Assembly: GCF_000620465.1 (NCBI RefSeq)
Contig: NZ_KK211140.1
Location: 186,001-250,000, forward strand
DNA length: 64,000 nt
Direction: 5' to 3'
Origin: Ralstonia sp. UNC404CL21Col
GTDB lineage: Bacteria; Pseudomonadota; Gammaproteobacteria; Burkholderiales; Burkholderiaceae
Part shown: piece by piece, positions 25,822 through 34,985 of the stretch
How positions within the stretch are numbered: position 1 is the first letter of the stretch
How the letters are laid out: each line of letters opens with the position of its first letter
Program-made: the position numbers and the translations under genes
Notes under the pieces: model-generated
Database searches by the model: none
What the model saw: the letters and a program-made list of their open reading frames with translations, nothing else
Told to the model about the DNA's origin: nothing

Positions 25822-26783
25822 ATTTCCTGCAGATCGTGCCCGACGATGATCTCGCCCTTGAAATGCGGGCGCACGGCATCGAGCCAGACTGAATCTTCCA
25901 GATACGGATAGCCGCCGGGCACGAAGTGCGACAGCACCAGCGTCTTCACCTTGGCCTCGGTGGCAATGCGGCCGACCTCTTCGGTGGAGGTGTGGCTCGC
26001 CAGCAGATGCTCGCGCAGCGTCTTGGCGTTCGGCTCGGTGGACAGCAGCTTGTCGAGCGACGGCAGGTGCATCACCTCATGAACGAGCACATCGGCGCCG
26101 TATGCCAGGCGCACGAGGTTTTCGCTCGGTGCCGTATCGCCGGAAATGACGATCGAGCGGTCTGCCGAATCGAAGCGAAACGCAAATGCCGGCGACACCG
26201 GCGGATGCTTGACCAGCGCGCTCGTCACCTTCACGTTGGCATCCTGCATGACAAGGCCGCCTTCGGTCAGCTCGTGCGGATGCAGCATCGGTGCCAGCGG
26301 CGGGCGGCCTTCGTCGGCAATGCGGGTGCGAATGTCGTAGTCGTACAGCTCGAGGAACTTGGTCGTCATCGCGGCCAGCGGGGGCGGGCCCCAGGCGTCG
26401 ACGGGGCCGGTCAGGTCGGTGGCCCACGCCAGCAGCATCAGCGTGCCGTAGTCGGCGTTGTGATCGGAGTGCTGATGCGTGAGGAAGACGTGGCGGATGT
26501 CCTTGAACTTGAGGCCCGCCGTCACATACTCGCGTGCGACACCGTTGCCGCAGTCGACCACGTACGACACGCCGTTGATGACGATCACCTGTGCCGGCGC
26601 CGAGCGGTTCTTCTTGGGTGTCGGCCCGCCTGCCGTGCCGAGCAGGATCAACCGCGTGCCCTTCTTGGGCGCATCGGCGGCTAAGGCACCCAGCGGCAAA
26701 CCTGCCGACGCCGCGCCCGCACCCACGGCCAGCGCGCCGGCCTGCCGCATCCAGCGGCGACGGTTGTTGTCGAAAGCGTGCAT
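25818..26783 (-). CDS. Tat-exported metallo-beta-lactamase fold hydrolase
   Basis: 321 residues. The N-terminus has a twin-arginine type signal (NNRRRWMRQAGALAVGAGAA) with cleavage near 35. The metal site is HQHSDHNADYG (103 onward) with a later histidine pair, in the order of the RNase Z/arylsulfatase-like branch of the superfamily. Tat export suggests the metal centre is loaded in the cytoplasm. Substrate unknown. It is the last gene of a run of four exported-protein genes on this strand, 38 bases after DUF192. Confidence 0.85.
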   Translation of the reverse strand: MHAFDNNRRRWMRQAGALAVGAGAASAGLPLGALAADAPKKGTRLILLGTAGGPTPKKNRSAPAQVIVINGVSYVVDCGNGVAREYVTAGLKFKDIRHVFLTHQHSDHNADYGTLMLLAWATDLTGPVDAWGPPPLAAMTTKFLELYDYDIRTRIADEGRPPLAPMLHPHELTEGGLVMQDANVKVTSALVKHPPVSPAFAFRFDSADRSIVISGDTAPSENLVRLAYGADVLVHEVMHLPSLDKLLSTEPNAKTLREHLLASHTSTEEVGRIATEAKVKTLVLSHFVPGGYPYLEDSVWLDAVRPHFKGEIIVGHDLQEI

Positions 26784-26821
26784 GCGGCGGTCTCCTCTCT
26801 GTTGTTGTATGTGCGTGGGCC

Positions 26822-27274
26822 TTAGCGCGGCAGCCCGCCCACCTTCATGCCGGGCTTGACGCCCTTGCGTGCAAACCAGCCCTTGTTCATTTCCAGCGCA
26901 TAGCTGCCGGCCTTGGTGGGGCAGTGGTTGTCTTCGGTCTGCGGTTTCATCTCGGCAATGTCGGAGATGGTGCCGTCGTCGGTGATGAAGGCGATGGACA
27001 GCGGCAGGTCGGTGTTCTTCATCCAGAAGCAGTGGCCGGCGGATTCATCGAACACGAAGAGCATGCCTGCGGTATCGGGCATGGTCTTGCGGAACATCAG
27101 GCCGGTCTCGCGCGTTTGCGGGGTGGCCGCCACCTCAGCCTTGACCTTGTACATGCCGATGGTCAGGTCGACCACGGGCAGGCCGGTATTGGGCGCGGTG
27201 GGTGTCTGGGCGAGCGCTCCGGTGGCGGCAACGGCCAGCGACAGAGCGGCAAAGAGGCGGGACAGGGTGGTCAT
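26822..27274 (-). CDS. DUF192 family exported protein
   Basis: 150 residues with signal peptide (MTTLSRLFAALSLAVAATGALAQ, 1-23). The DUF192 core is recognisable: TRETGLMFRKTMPDTAGMLFVF, HCFWMKNTDLPLSIAFI and NKGWFARKGVKPGM. Function of the family is not established. The start at 27274 gives the signal peptide; the open frame extends further upstream without support. It lies 91 bases downstream of the cytochrome c peroxidase gene. Confidence 0.88.
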   Translation of the reverse strand: MTTLSRLFAALSLAVAATGALAQTPTAPNTGLPVVDLTIGMYKVKAEVAATPQTRETGLMFRKTMPDTAGMLFVFDESAGHCFWMKNTDLPLSIAFITDDGTISDIAEMKPQTEDNHCPTKAGSYALEMNKGWFARKGVKPGMKVGGLPR

Positions 27275-27365
27275 GGCGCGAACGGGTCGGAAACGAAACG
27301 CTCCATGATCGGCACTCGGCCAGCCGCCGTCAATCAGACAGCCGCTGGCCAGGGCGACGAAGTTG

Positions 27366-28697
27366 TTACCGCGTATTGGTGGCTTGCCGGCCGACGGCGA
27401 TCGTCTGCGGGGCCGCCTTGGGCGCATGCGCAGCGCGCGCCTTGTCCGCCGCCGGATCGGGCATCAGCGCCACGTAACGCGCATCGGTGAGCGTGCGCAG
27501 GAACGCAACGATGTCGTCGATCTCGTCTTCCGTCAGCGCGGGCGTGGTGCCGGGGCGGCGGTTCATCGGCACGGCATTCACGTTGATATTGCACTGGTAT
27601 TTGGCGGGCACGTCGTTGAAACGCTTGCCGCCGGGGTACCACTGCGCGGGGTCGGTGGAGCGCGTAGCATAAAACGCCACCGTGTCGCGCAGCGTGCGGA
27701 ACACGCCGTTGTGCATGAACGTCTGGCGCACCGCCACGTTGCGCAAGCCCAACGTGCGGAAGTAGCCGCACCACTGATCGGGTTCGGGCCATTTGAGCGT
27801 GCGGGCGGTCTGGCACAGGCCGACGTCGAAGTGGCGTGCGTCCTTGTTGGCGGGCAGCAGCGGGTTGCGCGGTACGGCGATGGCGTCGTAGCCGAAATCC
27901 GTGAACAGCGAGCGCTCCGGCCGTGACGACGATTCCACCATCAGATGGCACGACGCGCAGTTGCCTTTGTCCGGGTTGCGGAACAGCGCGAGGCCGCGCA
28001 TCTCTGCGGGCGAAAGGGGCGTGCGCTTGCGCAGGAAATCGTCAAAGCGTGAGGTGAACGGCGCCAATTCGTCGCTCTGGAAATACGCCTCCAGCGCCTT
28101 GCCCAACGCGCCGACGAGGCGTTCGGGCTCACGCACTGCATCGGCGCCGAACTGTTTCGTCAAGGCCTGGCCGAGGTCCGTGCCGGCCACCTTGCGCTGC
28201 AGCTCGCGCGCCGAACGGTTGCCCATCTCGTCGGGATTGAACAGCGGGCCGCGAATCTGCTCGGGGATGGAATCGGCACGGCCATCGGCAAAGAAGCCGC
28301 CAAACGGCGACGGGAAGCTCGCGTCGTCGTCCTGGAAGAAATAGCGATGCGGGATGTAACGCAGATACAGCAGCGACGGCGCGTTGCGTGCCGCCACATG
28401 CCCGGGGCGGCTGCCCGCCGGCACGCCGATGCGCAGCGCCTCGCCCTTCAGCGTGGGCGCGAACGCGCGGCCGGGGTCATGGCACGCCGCGCACGACGTG
28501 CCTTGCGGCTCCGACAGGCGCGGGTCGAAAAACACCCGCCTACCGAGCGCGACGAGGTTCGGGTCCGGCTTGAACGCGGTCGACTCGGCAGGCGGCGGCA
28601 CGGCGTCCAGCCTGGGCGTCATGCCGATCGATTCGGCCGCCGCCACGCCCGGGATGAGCGCAGCGGCGACCCACAGCGCAATGCTCAGGCGCTTCAA
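27366..28697 (-). CDS. Di-haem cytochrome c peroxidase family protein
   Basis: 443 residues, signal peptide 1-21. Two covalent haem sites are visible, CAACH (69-73) and CASCH (247-251), as in bacterial CcpA/MauG-like proteins. It could reduce hydrogen peroxide in the periplasm using cytochrome c; longer relatives act in other oxidations. I choose TTG at 28697-28695 as start: its last two bases overlap the TGA of the upstream gene, and it gives a compact signal peptide (MKRLSIALWVAAALIPGVAA). An in-frame GTG at 28751 would add a charged 18-residue extension. Translational coupling to the metallophosphoesterase is implied. Confidence 0.85.
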   Translation of the reverse strand: MKRLSIALWVAAALIPGVAAAESIGMTPRLDAVPPPAESTAFKPDPNLVALGRRVFFDPRLSEPQGTSCAACHDPGRAFAPTLKGEALRIGVPAGSRPGHVAARNAPSLLYLRYIPHRYFFQDDDASFPSPFGGFFADGRADSIPEQIRGPLFNPDEMGNRSARELQRKVAGTDLGQALTKQFGADAVREPERLVGALGKALEAYFQSDELAPFTSRFDDFLRKRTPLSPAEMRGLALFRNPDKGNCASCHLMVESSSRPERSLFTDFGYDAIAVPRNPLLPANKDARHFDVGLCQTARTLKWPEPDQWCGYFRTLGLRNVAVRQTFMHNGVFRTLRDTVAFYATRSTDPAQWYPGGKRFNDVPAKYQCNINVNAVPMNRRPGTTPALTEDEIDDIVAFLRTLTDARYVALMPDPAADKARAAHAPKAAPQTIAVGRQATNTR

Positions 28698-30208
28698 GGT
28701 GCGACGAAGCCGGTCTTGTCGCACACCAGGGTCGTGCCGTTCTGCGTGCACGTCGTCAGCAGCTTGCCGGCCACGGTGTAGGCCTTGAACAGCCAGCCCT
28801 TGGCGGGCGCGGGCTGGCGGTCCATCACCATGAAGCCGAACGAGTTGTTGTGGGAGATGCTGCCCACCGTTACGCCCGAAGCCGGACTGATGGCCGGGAA
28901 CGGATCGGGCAGCGCCACGTCGAGCGAATCGCCGGCGTTGCCTGCAACGATGGTCGCCGGATGGTTGCTCGTGAAGTTGATGGCCTGGAAGTCATGCACG
29001 TGGCCGTGCAGCGCGACCTGCACGCCCGGCGGGTAATACGCCGTGGCGTTCAGGCTGTTCATGACCGACAACAGCGCCGCATTGCCGCCCAGCGGCGTGC
29101 TGCCCGCGATCGGCACGAAGCCCAGGATCGGGTGGTGATTGGTAAAGATCGACATCACGCCCGGCTTGGCGGCCAGCGTGCCCACCGTGCTGAACTGCTT
29201 CTGGTAGGTCTGGAACCACGGGTCGGTCGTCGCCAACGCCGTCGTGCCGGCCTTGGCCGAATCGAACACGATGACCTGCGTATCGCTGCCGATGGCGACG
29301 GCGTACGGGTCCGACGCGTTGGCTGTCGTGTCGTTGGCCGGGTTGTCGCACGAGCGGTCGGCCGAATACGGACGCGGATCCAGGAAGCGGTACCACCCCT
29401 GGCCGGCGCGCGCGCATTCCTCGTGGTTGCCGCGCACCAGCACCCACGGAGCCGCAGCCATCAGCGGGGCGGCGGGCTGGAACAGGTCGGCCTGCCACGT
29501 ATCCCAGCCGTATCCCCAGGGGCTGCCCTGGCAGCCGGCCACGTCGGGCGGGCAGGCGTTTTCGCGGTAGTGGTAGTCGCCCACGTGCAGGACGAGGTCC
29601 GGGTTCATCTTGGCGGCCGTGGCGGCAGCGCTCGCAAACGGCCACGACAGCGGGTCGTTACACGACTGGAACGTGTTGCTCGACTTCTTCATGCGGCAGC
29701 CGGTGTCCGCCAGGATCACCACGCGCTGCGGGTTGGCCTTGGGCAGCGGCAGCACGCGCGAGCCGATCGACGCGGCCTTGGCCGTGGAGGCCACGGTGGC
29801 TTCGCAGGCATTCACAGGGAACGACGAGGCTTTCGAATCGCTGGCGGCGCTGGCCGTGGTCCGCTGCGCCGGCGTGCCGGCCGCCACACGCAGCGTCATG
29901 CGCGTGGAGGTGCCGTCCACCGTCAGCAGCGGGCAGACCGAGCTGTCGACGGGCGAGGCGCTGTTCGTATAGCTCGTGACGGCGCGTACGACAGCCTGGT
30001 TGCTGTCGCCGATCTCCACCCACGCGGCCTGGATGTTGGCGTCAGCCGTGGCCGCATCCGACGGCGTGGCCGTCGACACCGGCGTCGAATCGGACGACGA
30101 GCCACCGCAGCCTGCAATCACAGCGGCAGCGGCCAGCGCGGCAAGAGAGAGCATCGTGAACACGGTGCGTTTTCGTCGCACCGGAGCGAACATCGATCGG
30201 AATTCCAT
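28694..30208 (-). CDS. Calcineurin-like metallophosphoesterase lipoprotein
   Basis: 504 residues. A signal peptide ends in the lipobox VIAGC with the lipidated cysteine at 34, followed by a serine/threonine-rich linker. Metallophosphatase motifs occur in order: ILADTG, HVGDYHYR, VRGNHEE, TNHHP and LHGHVHD. It should hydrolyse phosphate esters on the outer face of a membrane. It is the first gene of the run that continues with the cytochrome c peroxidase, with overlapping stop and start. The linker and cysteines (SCNDP, CPPDVAGCQG) suggest disulfides in the mature protein. Confidence 0.88.
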   Translation of the reverse strand: MEFRSMFAPVRRKRTVFTMLSLAALAAAAVIAGCGGSSSDSTPVSTATPSDAATADANIQAAWVEIGDSNQAVVRAVTSYTNSASPVDSSVCPLLTVDGTSTRMTLRVAAGTPAQRTTASAASDSKASSFPVNACEATVASTAKAASIGSRVLPLPKANPQRVVILADTGCRMKKSSNTFQSCNDPLSWPFASAAATAAKMNPDLVLHVGDYHYRENACPPDVAGCQGSPWGYGWDTWQADLFQPAAPLMAAAPWVLVRGNHEECARAGQGWYRFLDPRPYSADRSCDNPANDTTANASDPYAVAIGSDTQVIVFDSAKAGTTALATTDPWFQTYQKQFSTVGTLAAKPGVMSIFTNHHPILGFVPIAGSTPLGGNAALLSVMNSLNATAYYPPGVQVALHGHVHDFQAINFTSNHPATIVAGNAGDSLDVALPDPFPAISPASGVTVGSISHNNSFGFMVMDRQPAPAKGWLFKAYTVAGKLLTTCTQNGTTLVCDKTGFVAP

Positions 30209-30319
30209 TGCGCCATCCCTGTTTCTTGTTGTGAGGAATGGGCAAGGTACTCAAGCTTGATGGCGCTATTTTGACAGCCCTGCATGCGCGTCCGGGTTTC
30301 CGCTCAGCACGTGAGGGCG

Positions 30320-30350
30320 AAAAAAAAAAGCAGATGCATAAGCACCTGCT
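30320..30350 (-). terminator. Rho-independent terminator
   Basis: On the minus strand AGCAGGTGC and GCATCTGCT pair (one mismatch) around a four-base loop and are followed by about ten T. It lies just after the small Asr-like gene. Confidence 0.85.
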
Positions 30351-30395
30351 TTTTCTGTATCGGCCGAGCCACGCGGGCCCGGCAGAAACACAAGC

Positions 30396-30605
30396 TTATT
30401 GCTTGGCGGCGTCAGCAGCCGGAGCCGAAGCGTCAGCAGCCTTCTTGGCAGCCTTCTTGTGGTGGTGCTTCTTAGCCTTCTTGGCCTTCGGGGCAGCCTT
30501 TTCAGCAGCCGGAGCAGCAGCTGCGTCAGCAGCCGGAGCGGAGGCTTGGGCGAACACACCGGTGGCGAACAGGCCGGCGATCAGGGCAGCGATCAGCTTC
30601 TTCAT
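30396..30605 (-). CDS. Small exported Ala/Lys/His-rich protein
   Basis: 69 residues: signal peptide 1-20 (MKKLIAALIAGLFATGVFAQ), then a very biased mature part with AAPKAKKAKKHHHKKAAKK flanked by Ala/Pro/Asp-rich arms. Composition and layout recall the acid-shock protein Asr of E. coli, but alignment is not meaningful in such low-complexity sequence. The HHH and multiple lysines could bind metal or anionic polymers. It has its own terminator and no partner genes. Confidence 0.8.
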   Translation of the reverse strand: MKKLIAALIAGLFATGVFAQASAPAADAAAAPAAEKAAPKAKKAKKHHHKKAAKKAADASAPAADAAKQ

Positions 30606-30883
30606 GGTGAATCCTTTTATAGATCAGTGAGTTAACCAACGACCCGCTAAATGAGTCATCTGCAATAACGCTGGCCGTTACAGGCGCGTTGACATGTTCC
30701 GTCGAATTTTTTGTGGGCCCCGGCGAAAGCCGCTGCGCCGCCGGATCCGCCATGTGGCGCATGTTGCGCTGCGCAAGAAAGGTGCCCGCCGGACGATGCG
30801 TCGTGACTGCGTTTCGGACCCATCTGATTGGATGCGGGCGCCTGCGCCTCGAAAATGCGAGCCGATTTTGTTCAAGGCCCGCC

Positions 30884-31366
30884 GTGTCTCTGCCGTCGTC
30901 ATCTCCCCGCCCCACCAAGCCCGCCCAGCCCAGCAAGCCTGCCCATTTCCGGCGCCGCGATTTTGTTCTGGGCTGCGGCGCCTTGCTTGTGCTGGGCGCC
31001 GCGCCGGGTTTTCGTCCGCCTTCGCATGACGCTTCCAGCCTCGACGATTTCATGCTGGTGTCGCAGACGATCTCCGGTGCGCCGCTGGACCGTCACGTGG
31101 GGCTGTCCTGTTTCAGCCATTTGCACCGGACTGACGATCGCTTCATCGAACACATCCAGACGCTTGCGTGGCTGGTCCGGCGCAATCCGGGCCTGGACGG
31201 CGTCGGCCTGGTCCGCTTGGTCGATGCCGACAACGCGTGCGACCTGCGCGCCGCGTTGGCCCGCCTGGTGGATGCCTGGAGCGCCCGGCTGGATGCGGAT
31301 CCCGCATGGGGGGACATCCGCCCGCTCATCGTCAGGGCTTCTGAGGCCAGCCTGTCTGGCAGTTGA
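30884..31366 (+). CDS. Small subunit of a membrane-bound sugar/alcohol dehydrogenase (orphan)
   Basis: 160 residues starting with GTG after AAGG. A twin-arginine signal is clear (RRRDFVLGCGALLVLGAAP). The mature part SLDDFMLVSQTISGAPLDRH... resembles the small (gamma) subunit of FAD-dependent gluconate/sorbitol-type dehydrogenases, in which the Tat signal of this subunit carries the large flavoprotein to the periplasm. No large subunit or cytochrome subunit lies nearby, so either the partners are elsewhere or this is a remnant. An open frame extends upstream to 30689 without support. Confidence 0.7.
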   Translation: MSLPSSSPRPTKPAQPSKPAHFRRRDFVLGCGALLVLGAAPGFRPPSHDASSLDDFMLVSQTISGAPLDRHVGLSCFSHLHRTDDRFIEHIQTLAWLVRRNPGLDGVGLVRLVDADNACDLRAALARLVDAWSARLDADPAWGDIRPLIVRASEASLSGS

Positions 31367-31439
31367 CAGCCGTCCCGCCTCGTGCGGCAGTGTGGCGGAT
31401 GGTGAAATTTTCCGGCATAATGCGGAATTCACTCTTGTG

Positions 31440-31451
31440 TCTTATATAAGA
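31440..31451. promoter_or_regulatory. Perfect 12-base palindrome TCTTATATAAGA upstream of icd
   Basis: Lies 175 bases before the icd ATG, in the only A+T-rich part of the leader, and just after a CATAAT box (31416-31421). It has the form of an operator. I have a vague recollection of such a motif before TCA-cycle genes in related bacteria, but I cannot confirm it here. Confidence 0.5.
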
Positions 31452-31625
31452 GTTGCGGCTTGCGCGGGATGCGAAATTTGTGCGGTGCATCGTGAGCGCG
31501 TCATCGTAGGCCGTTAGAATCGCCAGTTCATTGCAGCGCGCCACGCCGGCCAACCCGAGAGCGGCGCGCTGTGCTGTCAACCCCCACCGTCCACCCGCTA
31601 CCTGCGGTCTGCACTGGAGTCGTCC

Positions 31626-32876
31626 ATGTATCAACACATCAAGGTCCCGGCCGGCGAGAAGATCACCGTCAACCAAGACTTCTCCCTCAATGTTCCGAAC
31701 AACCCGATCATTCCGTACATCGAAGGTGACGGCACCGGCTTCGACATCACCCCGGTGATGATCAAGGTGGTGGACGCGGCGGTTGAGAAGGCTTACAAGG
31801 GCGAGCGCAAGATTTCCTGGATGGAAATCTACGCCGGCGAGAAGTCGACCAAGGTGTACGGCCCGGACGTGTGGCTGCCGGAAGAAACCCTGCAAGTCCT
31901 GAAGGACTACGTGGTGTCCATCAAGGGCCCGCTGACGACGCCGGTGGGCGGCGGCATCCGTTCGCTGAACGTGGCGCTGCGCCAGGAGCTGGACCTGTAC
32001 GTCTGCCTGCGCCCGGTGCGCTACTTCAAGGGCGTGCCCTCGCCGGTCAAAGAGCCGGAGAAGACCGACATGGTCATCTTCCGCGAGAACTCGGAAGACA
32101 TCTACGCCGGTATCGAATTCGAAGCCCAGAGCGACAAGGCCAAGAAGCTGATCAAGATTCTGCAGGACGAGTTCGGCGTCAAGAAGATCCGCTTCCCGGA
32201 AACCTCCGGTATCGGCGTGAAGCCGGTTTCGCGCGAAGGCACGGAGCGTCTGGTGCGCAAGGCCATCCAGTACGCGATCGACAACGACAAGCCGTCGGTC
32301 ACGATCGTGCACAAGGGCAACATCATGAAGTTCACGGAAGGTGGTTTCCGTGACTGGGCGTACGCGCTGGCACAGAAGGAATTCGGCGCCGAGCTGATCG
32401 ACGGCGGCCCGTGGTGCAAGTTCAAGAACCCGAAGACGGGCAAGGAAATCATCGTCAAGGACGCGATTGCCGATGCCTTCCTGCAGCAGATCCTGCTGCG
32501 TCCGGCCGAGTACTCGGTTGTGGCCACGCTGAACCTGAACGGTGATTACATCTCCGACGCACTGGCTGCACAAGTCGGCGGTATCGGTATCGCCCCGGGT
32601 GCCAACCTGTCGGATTCGGTGGCGATGTTCGAAGCCACCCACGGCACCGCGCCGAAGTACGCTGGCAAGGACTACGTGAACCCGGGTTCGGAAATCCTGT
32701 CGGCTGAAATGATGCTGCGCCACATGGGCTGGACGGAAGCCGCTGACCTGATCATCTCGTCGATCGAGAAGTCGATCCTGTCGAAGAAGGTCACGTATGA
32801 CTTCGCCCGCCTGCTGGAAGGCGCGACCCAAGTGTCGTGCTCGGGCTTTGGTCAAGTGATGATCGACAATATGTAA
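31626..32876 (+). CDS. icd: Isocitrate dehydrogenase, NADP-dependent
   Basis: 416 residues, the usual length of the homodimeric bacterial enzyme. [48 protein letters not shown] (substrate site with the regulatory serine), [29 protein letters not shown] and [28 protein letters not shown] are all as in E. coli Icd. It oxidises isocitrate to 2-oxoglutarate and CO2 in the TCA cycle, making NADPH in the cytoplasm. The A/T-free codon usage is strongly biased, as expected of an abundant enzyme. Single gene with its own terminator. Confidence 0.98.
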   Translation: MYQHIKVPAGEKITVNQDFSLNVPNNPIIPYIEGDGTGFDITPVMIKVVDAAVEKAYKGERKISWMEIYAGEKSTKVYGPDVWLPEETLQVLKDYVVSIKGPLTTPVGGGIRSLNVALRQELDLYVCLRPVRYFKGVPSPVKEPEKTDMVIFRENSEDIYAGIEFEAQSDKAKKLIKILQDEFGVKKIRFPETSGIGVKPVSREGTERLVRKAIQYAIDNDKPSVTIVHKGNIMKFTEGGFRDWAYALAQKEFGAELIDGGPWCKFKNPKTGKEIIVKDAIADAFLQQILLRPAEYSVVATLNLNGDYISDALAAQVGGIGIAPGANLSDSVAMFEATHGTAPKYAGKDYVNPGSEILSAEMMLRHMGWTEAADLIISSIEKSILSKKVTYDFARLLEGATQVSCSGFGQVMIDNM

Positions 32877-32911
32877 GCACGCGCTTCGCGGCTTCGGCCG
32901 TGATGCAAAGG

Positions 32912-32946
32912 AAAACCCCGGCAGCTTCGGCTGGCCGGGGTTTTTT
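32912..32946 (+). terminator. Rho-independent terminator of icd
   Basis: AACCCCGGC pairs with GCCGGGGTT around a UUCG-containing loop and is followed by TTTTTTATTT, 35 bases after the icd stop. Confidence 0.92.
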
Positions 32947-33091
32947 ATTTCGCACCGCCAACGGCCACTTGCAGACGCTTGCAGTTCTGGCCGCGCTTGT
33001 ACGCAAAAAGGGCGGGCGAGCCCCAACAAGCCCGAACGCCGATGCTGCAACAACGGCGCTGCAGGCCCATGCGCCGGGCCTCGCCCATTGA

Positions 33092-33286
33092 TCAGCAGGA
33101 GTGTTCGGGACGTCCCGGCGAGTCGGCCGTGCTCGTTGCGGAATGCTTGGGGGCTGCGGCGCGCGCGGACATTGCACGCAAAAACTCACGCGCAGCGCCA
33201 ACACCTTTTTGATATTCGGTGAGCGAATCGCCGGCCGGGGAATTGGCGGATTTGGAGATCGAACGGGTCACGGCATTCCTCTTCAT
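33092..33286 (-). CDS. Small basic protein of unknown function
   Basis: 64 residues, basic and serine-rich (MKRNAVTRSISKSANSPAGDSLTEYQKG). No signal peptide or membrane segment. I include it because its amino acid composition is protein-like and no other gene covers the region, but a good ribosome-binding site is lacking and it may be spurious. Confidence 0.45.
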   Translation of the reverse strand: MKRNAVTRSISKSANSPAGDSLTEYQKGVGAAREFLRAMSARAAAPKHSATSTADSPGRPEHSC

Positions 33287-33642
33287 CTGATGAACGGAAC
33301 CGCGCCCAACCCTGGCAGGAGGGGTGGGCGAGCACAGGCAAGGTGGAAAACCGAGGTATAGCGATCGGCACGGCCGAAGCCGTTCAAGCCTGGCTCGCCC
33401 CAGGAAGGAGACGAAGCCAAGCCATAGCGGTTGAGGACAAGCACCTATGCTCGGCGCTTGCCCGCTATACCCGAGGTTTCCACACCTCGATCACTTTCTC
33501 TATGGCACTGAAAGCGATGGCGGGAGTGTACCGATGGCTGCTTCGTCTGAGCAGGGGCGAAACTATAAATCAGAATTTGCTTAGGGGATGCGCATGCGCG
33601 GCGCGGATGCTGTTTCTTGCCGCTGCGCGTTCGGATGGTGCC
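33287..33642. other. 356-base region without a recognised gene
   Basis: Between the small basic protein and the DUF4126 gene. It holds a short hairpin CGAGGT/ACCTCG near 33472-33489 and a self-complementary ATGCGCAT near 33590. I see no promoter, RNA gene or coding sequence that I can support. Confidence 0.4.
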
Positions 33643-34263
33643 TCAGTGCGGCAACCGCGTTGTGCCGGGCGATTGTGGCCCAGGCGAGCGCCCGCGCAGC
33701 GCATCGCGCAGCCGCCGCACGCCGCGCCACAGCTTGGGCAGCAGCCACACCGATACCAACAGCAGCAGCGCCAGCACCACCAGAAACGCAATCGGCAGGA
33801 AGAACGCCATCAACAAACCGCCGCTGGCCGCCACGTCTTCACTGAATGACGCCACCCAGTTCGAGAACGGTTCCGGCGACGTGTTGATCAGTGCGCGCGT
33901 GCCTGCCTTGGTGGCATGCGCCGTGCCGGCCAGCGTCCCGCCGATCAGTCCCGCGGCCACCATCCATTGCGGATCGAGCTGTCCGAACGCAGCCGCAGCC
34001 AGGATCGCACCCGCAGGCACGCGGATGAAGGTCTGGATGCCATCCCACACCGAATCGAAACCGGGAATCTTGTCGGCCAGGAATTCCGCCACCGCCAGCA
34101 CGCCGGCCAGGCCGATGACCCACCACGATTCCAGCATCTGCAGGCCGGGCGGCAAATGCAGCCAACCCGTGCGGCCCAGCACGCCCGCAGCAAATACGGC
34201 CAGGTAGAGACGGAATCCGCTGGTCCAGGAGAGTCCGGCAGCCAGCGCGGCGGTTTCCAGCAT
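33643..34263 (-). CDS. DUF4126 membrane protein
   Basis: 206 residues with four to five membrane segments. The N-terminal ETAALAAGLSWTSGFRLYLAVFAAGVLGRTGWLHLP and AGLIGGTLAGTAHATKAGTRALINTSPEPFSN are typical of the DUF4126 family, of unknown function. The C-terminus is basic (RGVRRLRDALRGRSPG). The start ATG at 34263 follows GAGGA. It is the downstream neighbour of the DUF2501 gene on the same strand, 81 bases away. Confidence 0.85.
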   Translation of the reverse strand: MLETAALAAGLSWTSGFRLYLAVFAAGVLGRTGWLHLPPGLQMLESWWVIGLAGVLAVAEFLADKIPGFDSVWDGIQTFIRVPAGAILAAAAFGQLDPQWMVAAGLIGGTLAGTAHATKAGTRALINTSPEPFSNWVASFSEDVAASGGLLMAFFLPIAFLVVLALLLLVSVWLLPKLWRGVRRLRDALRGRSPGPQSPGTTRLPH

Positions 34264-34344
34264 GAGGTTCCTCAGGAGCGAAGAAGGGGCGGGCGAACGG
34301 CGAATCAATATTGCAGTGTAGTGCGCGCTCGCCTGCGCAGCGGC

Positions 34345-34800
34345 TTAAAGCAGCGATTTGCCCTGCGCCAATATCTTGTCGCAAGCCTGCCGGGTGATTT
34401 GCGACTTGAGGGCGCTCAAGTCGAATGTGTTGCCATCCGCGCTGGTCAGGATGCCCTTTGTGCCGTCGGTGTAACCCGGGTTGGAGGCCGGCGCACCGCC
34501 CAGCTTGCCGAGCAGCTTGTCTTTGACCGAGGCCGCGTCGGTGGCGCCGCCCAAGTAGTTGTTTTTCATGCAGAACTCCAACACGCCCGCCACATTGCTG
34601 GTGCTGCCCGACGTCAATGCGCCGAGCGAAGGCATACCGGCCAGGCTACCGATGCTGCCGAGGCTACCCGTGGCGCCCTGGCCGTTGCCCTGCGTGGCCC
34701 CCTTGAGGAGTTCTCCCAACTGGGCGTGGGCGGCGGCGGGAAGCAGCGCGGCAATCAGCAGCGTTGCCGTGGCGGCGGTGCGGGTCAGATGGCGTTTCAT
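34345..34800 (-). CDS. DUF2501 exported protein (YjjA-like)
   Basis: 151 residues with signal peptide 1-26 (AAAHAQ). The mature part contains a Gly/Ser-rich segment (GNGQGATGSLGSIGSLAGMPSLGALTSG) and then VLEFCMKNNYLGG and ITRQACDKILAQGKSLL with two cysteines, as in the DUF2501 family. Function unknown. AGGAG lies before the ATG at 34800. It may be co-transcribed with the DUF4126 gene. Confidence 0.85.
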   Translation of the reverse strand: MKRHLTRTAATATLLIAALLPAAAHAQLGELLKGATQGNGQGATGSLGSIGSLAGMPSLGALTSGSTSNVAGVLEFCMKNNYLGGATDAASVKDKLLGKLGGAPASNPGYTDGTKGILTSADGNTFDLSALKSQITRQACDKILAQGKSLL

Positions 34801-34910
34801 GTGGGGGGCTCCTGGAAATGACACGGGGATTACCACACCGTAGTGCGCGACCCGCCGAAATGACGTGTTGCGCGCGGTGCATCCCCGGCATTGTCCTGCG
34901 CCCGGGCAAC

Positions 34911-34939
34911 AAAAAACCCGGCATGTCGCCGGGTTTTTT
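34911..34939 (-). terminator. Bidirectional Rho-independent terminator after the cold-shock gene
   Basis: AAAAAACCCGGC and GCCGGGTTTTTT form a perfect hairpin with a five-base loop. It lies 47 bases downstream of the cold-shock gene, on the minus strand, and upstream of the DUF2501 gene. Confidence 0.9.
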
Positions 34940-34985
34940 GCATTTGGACACCGCCGCCGTCAGGCGGGGTGCCGTGCAACGCCAA

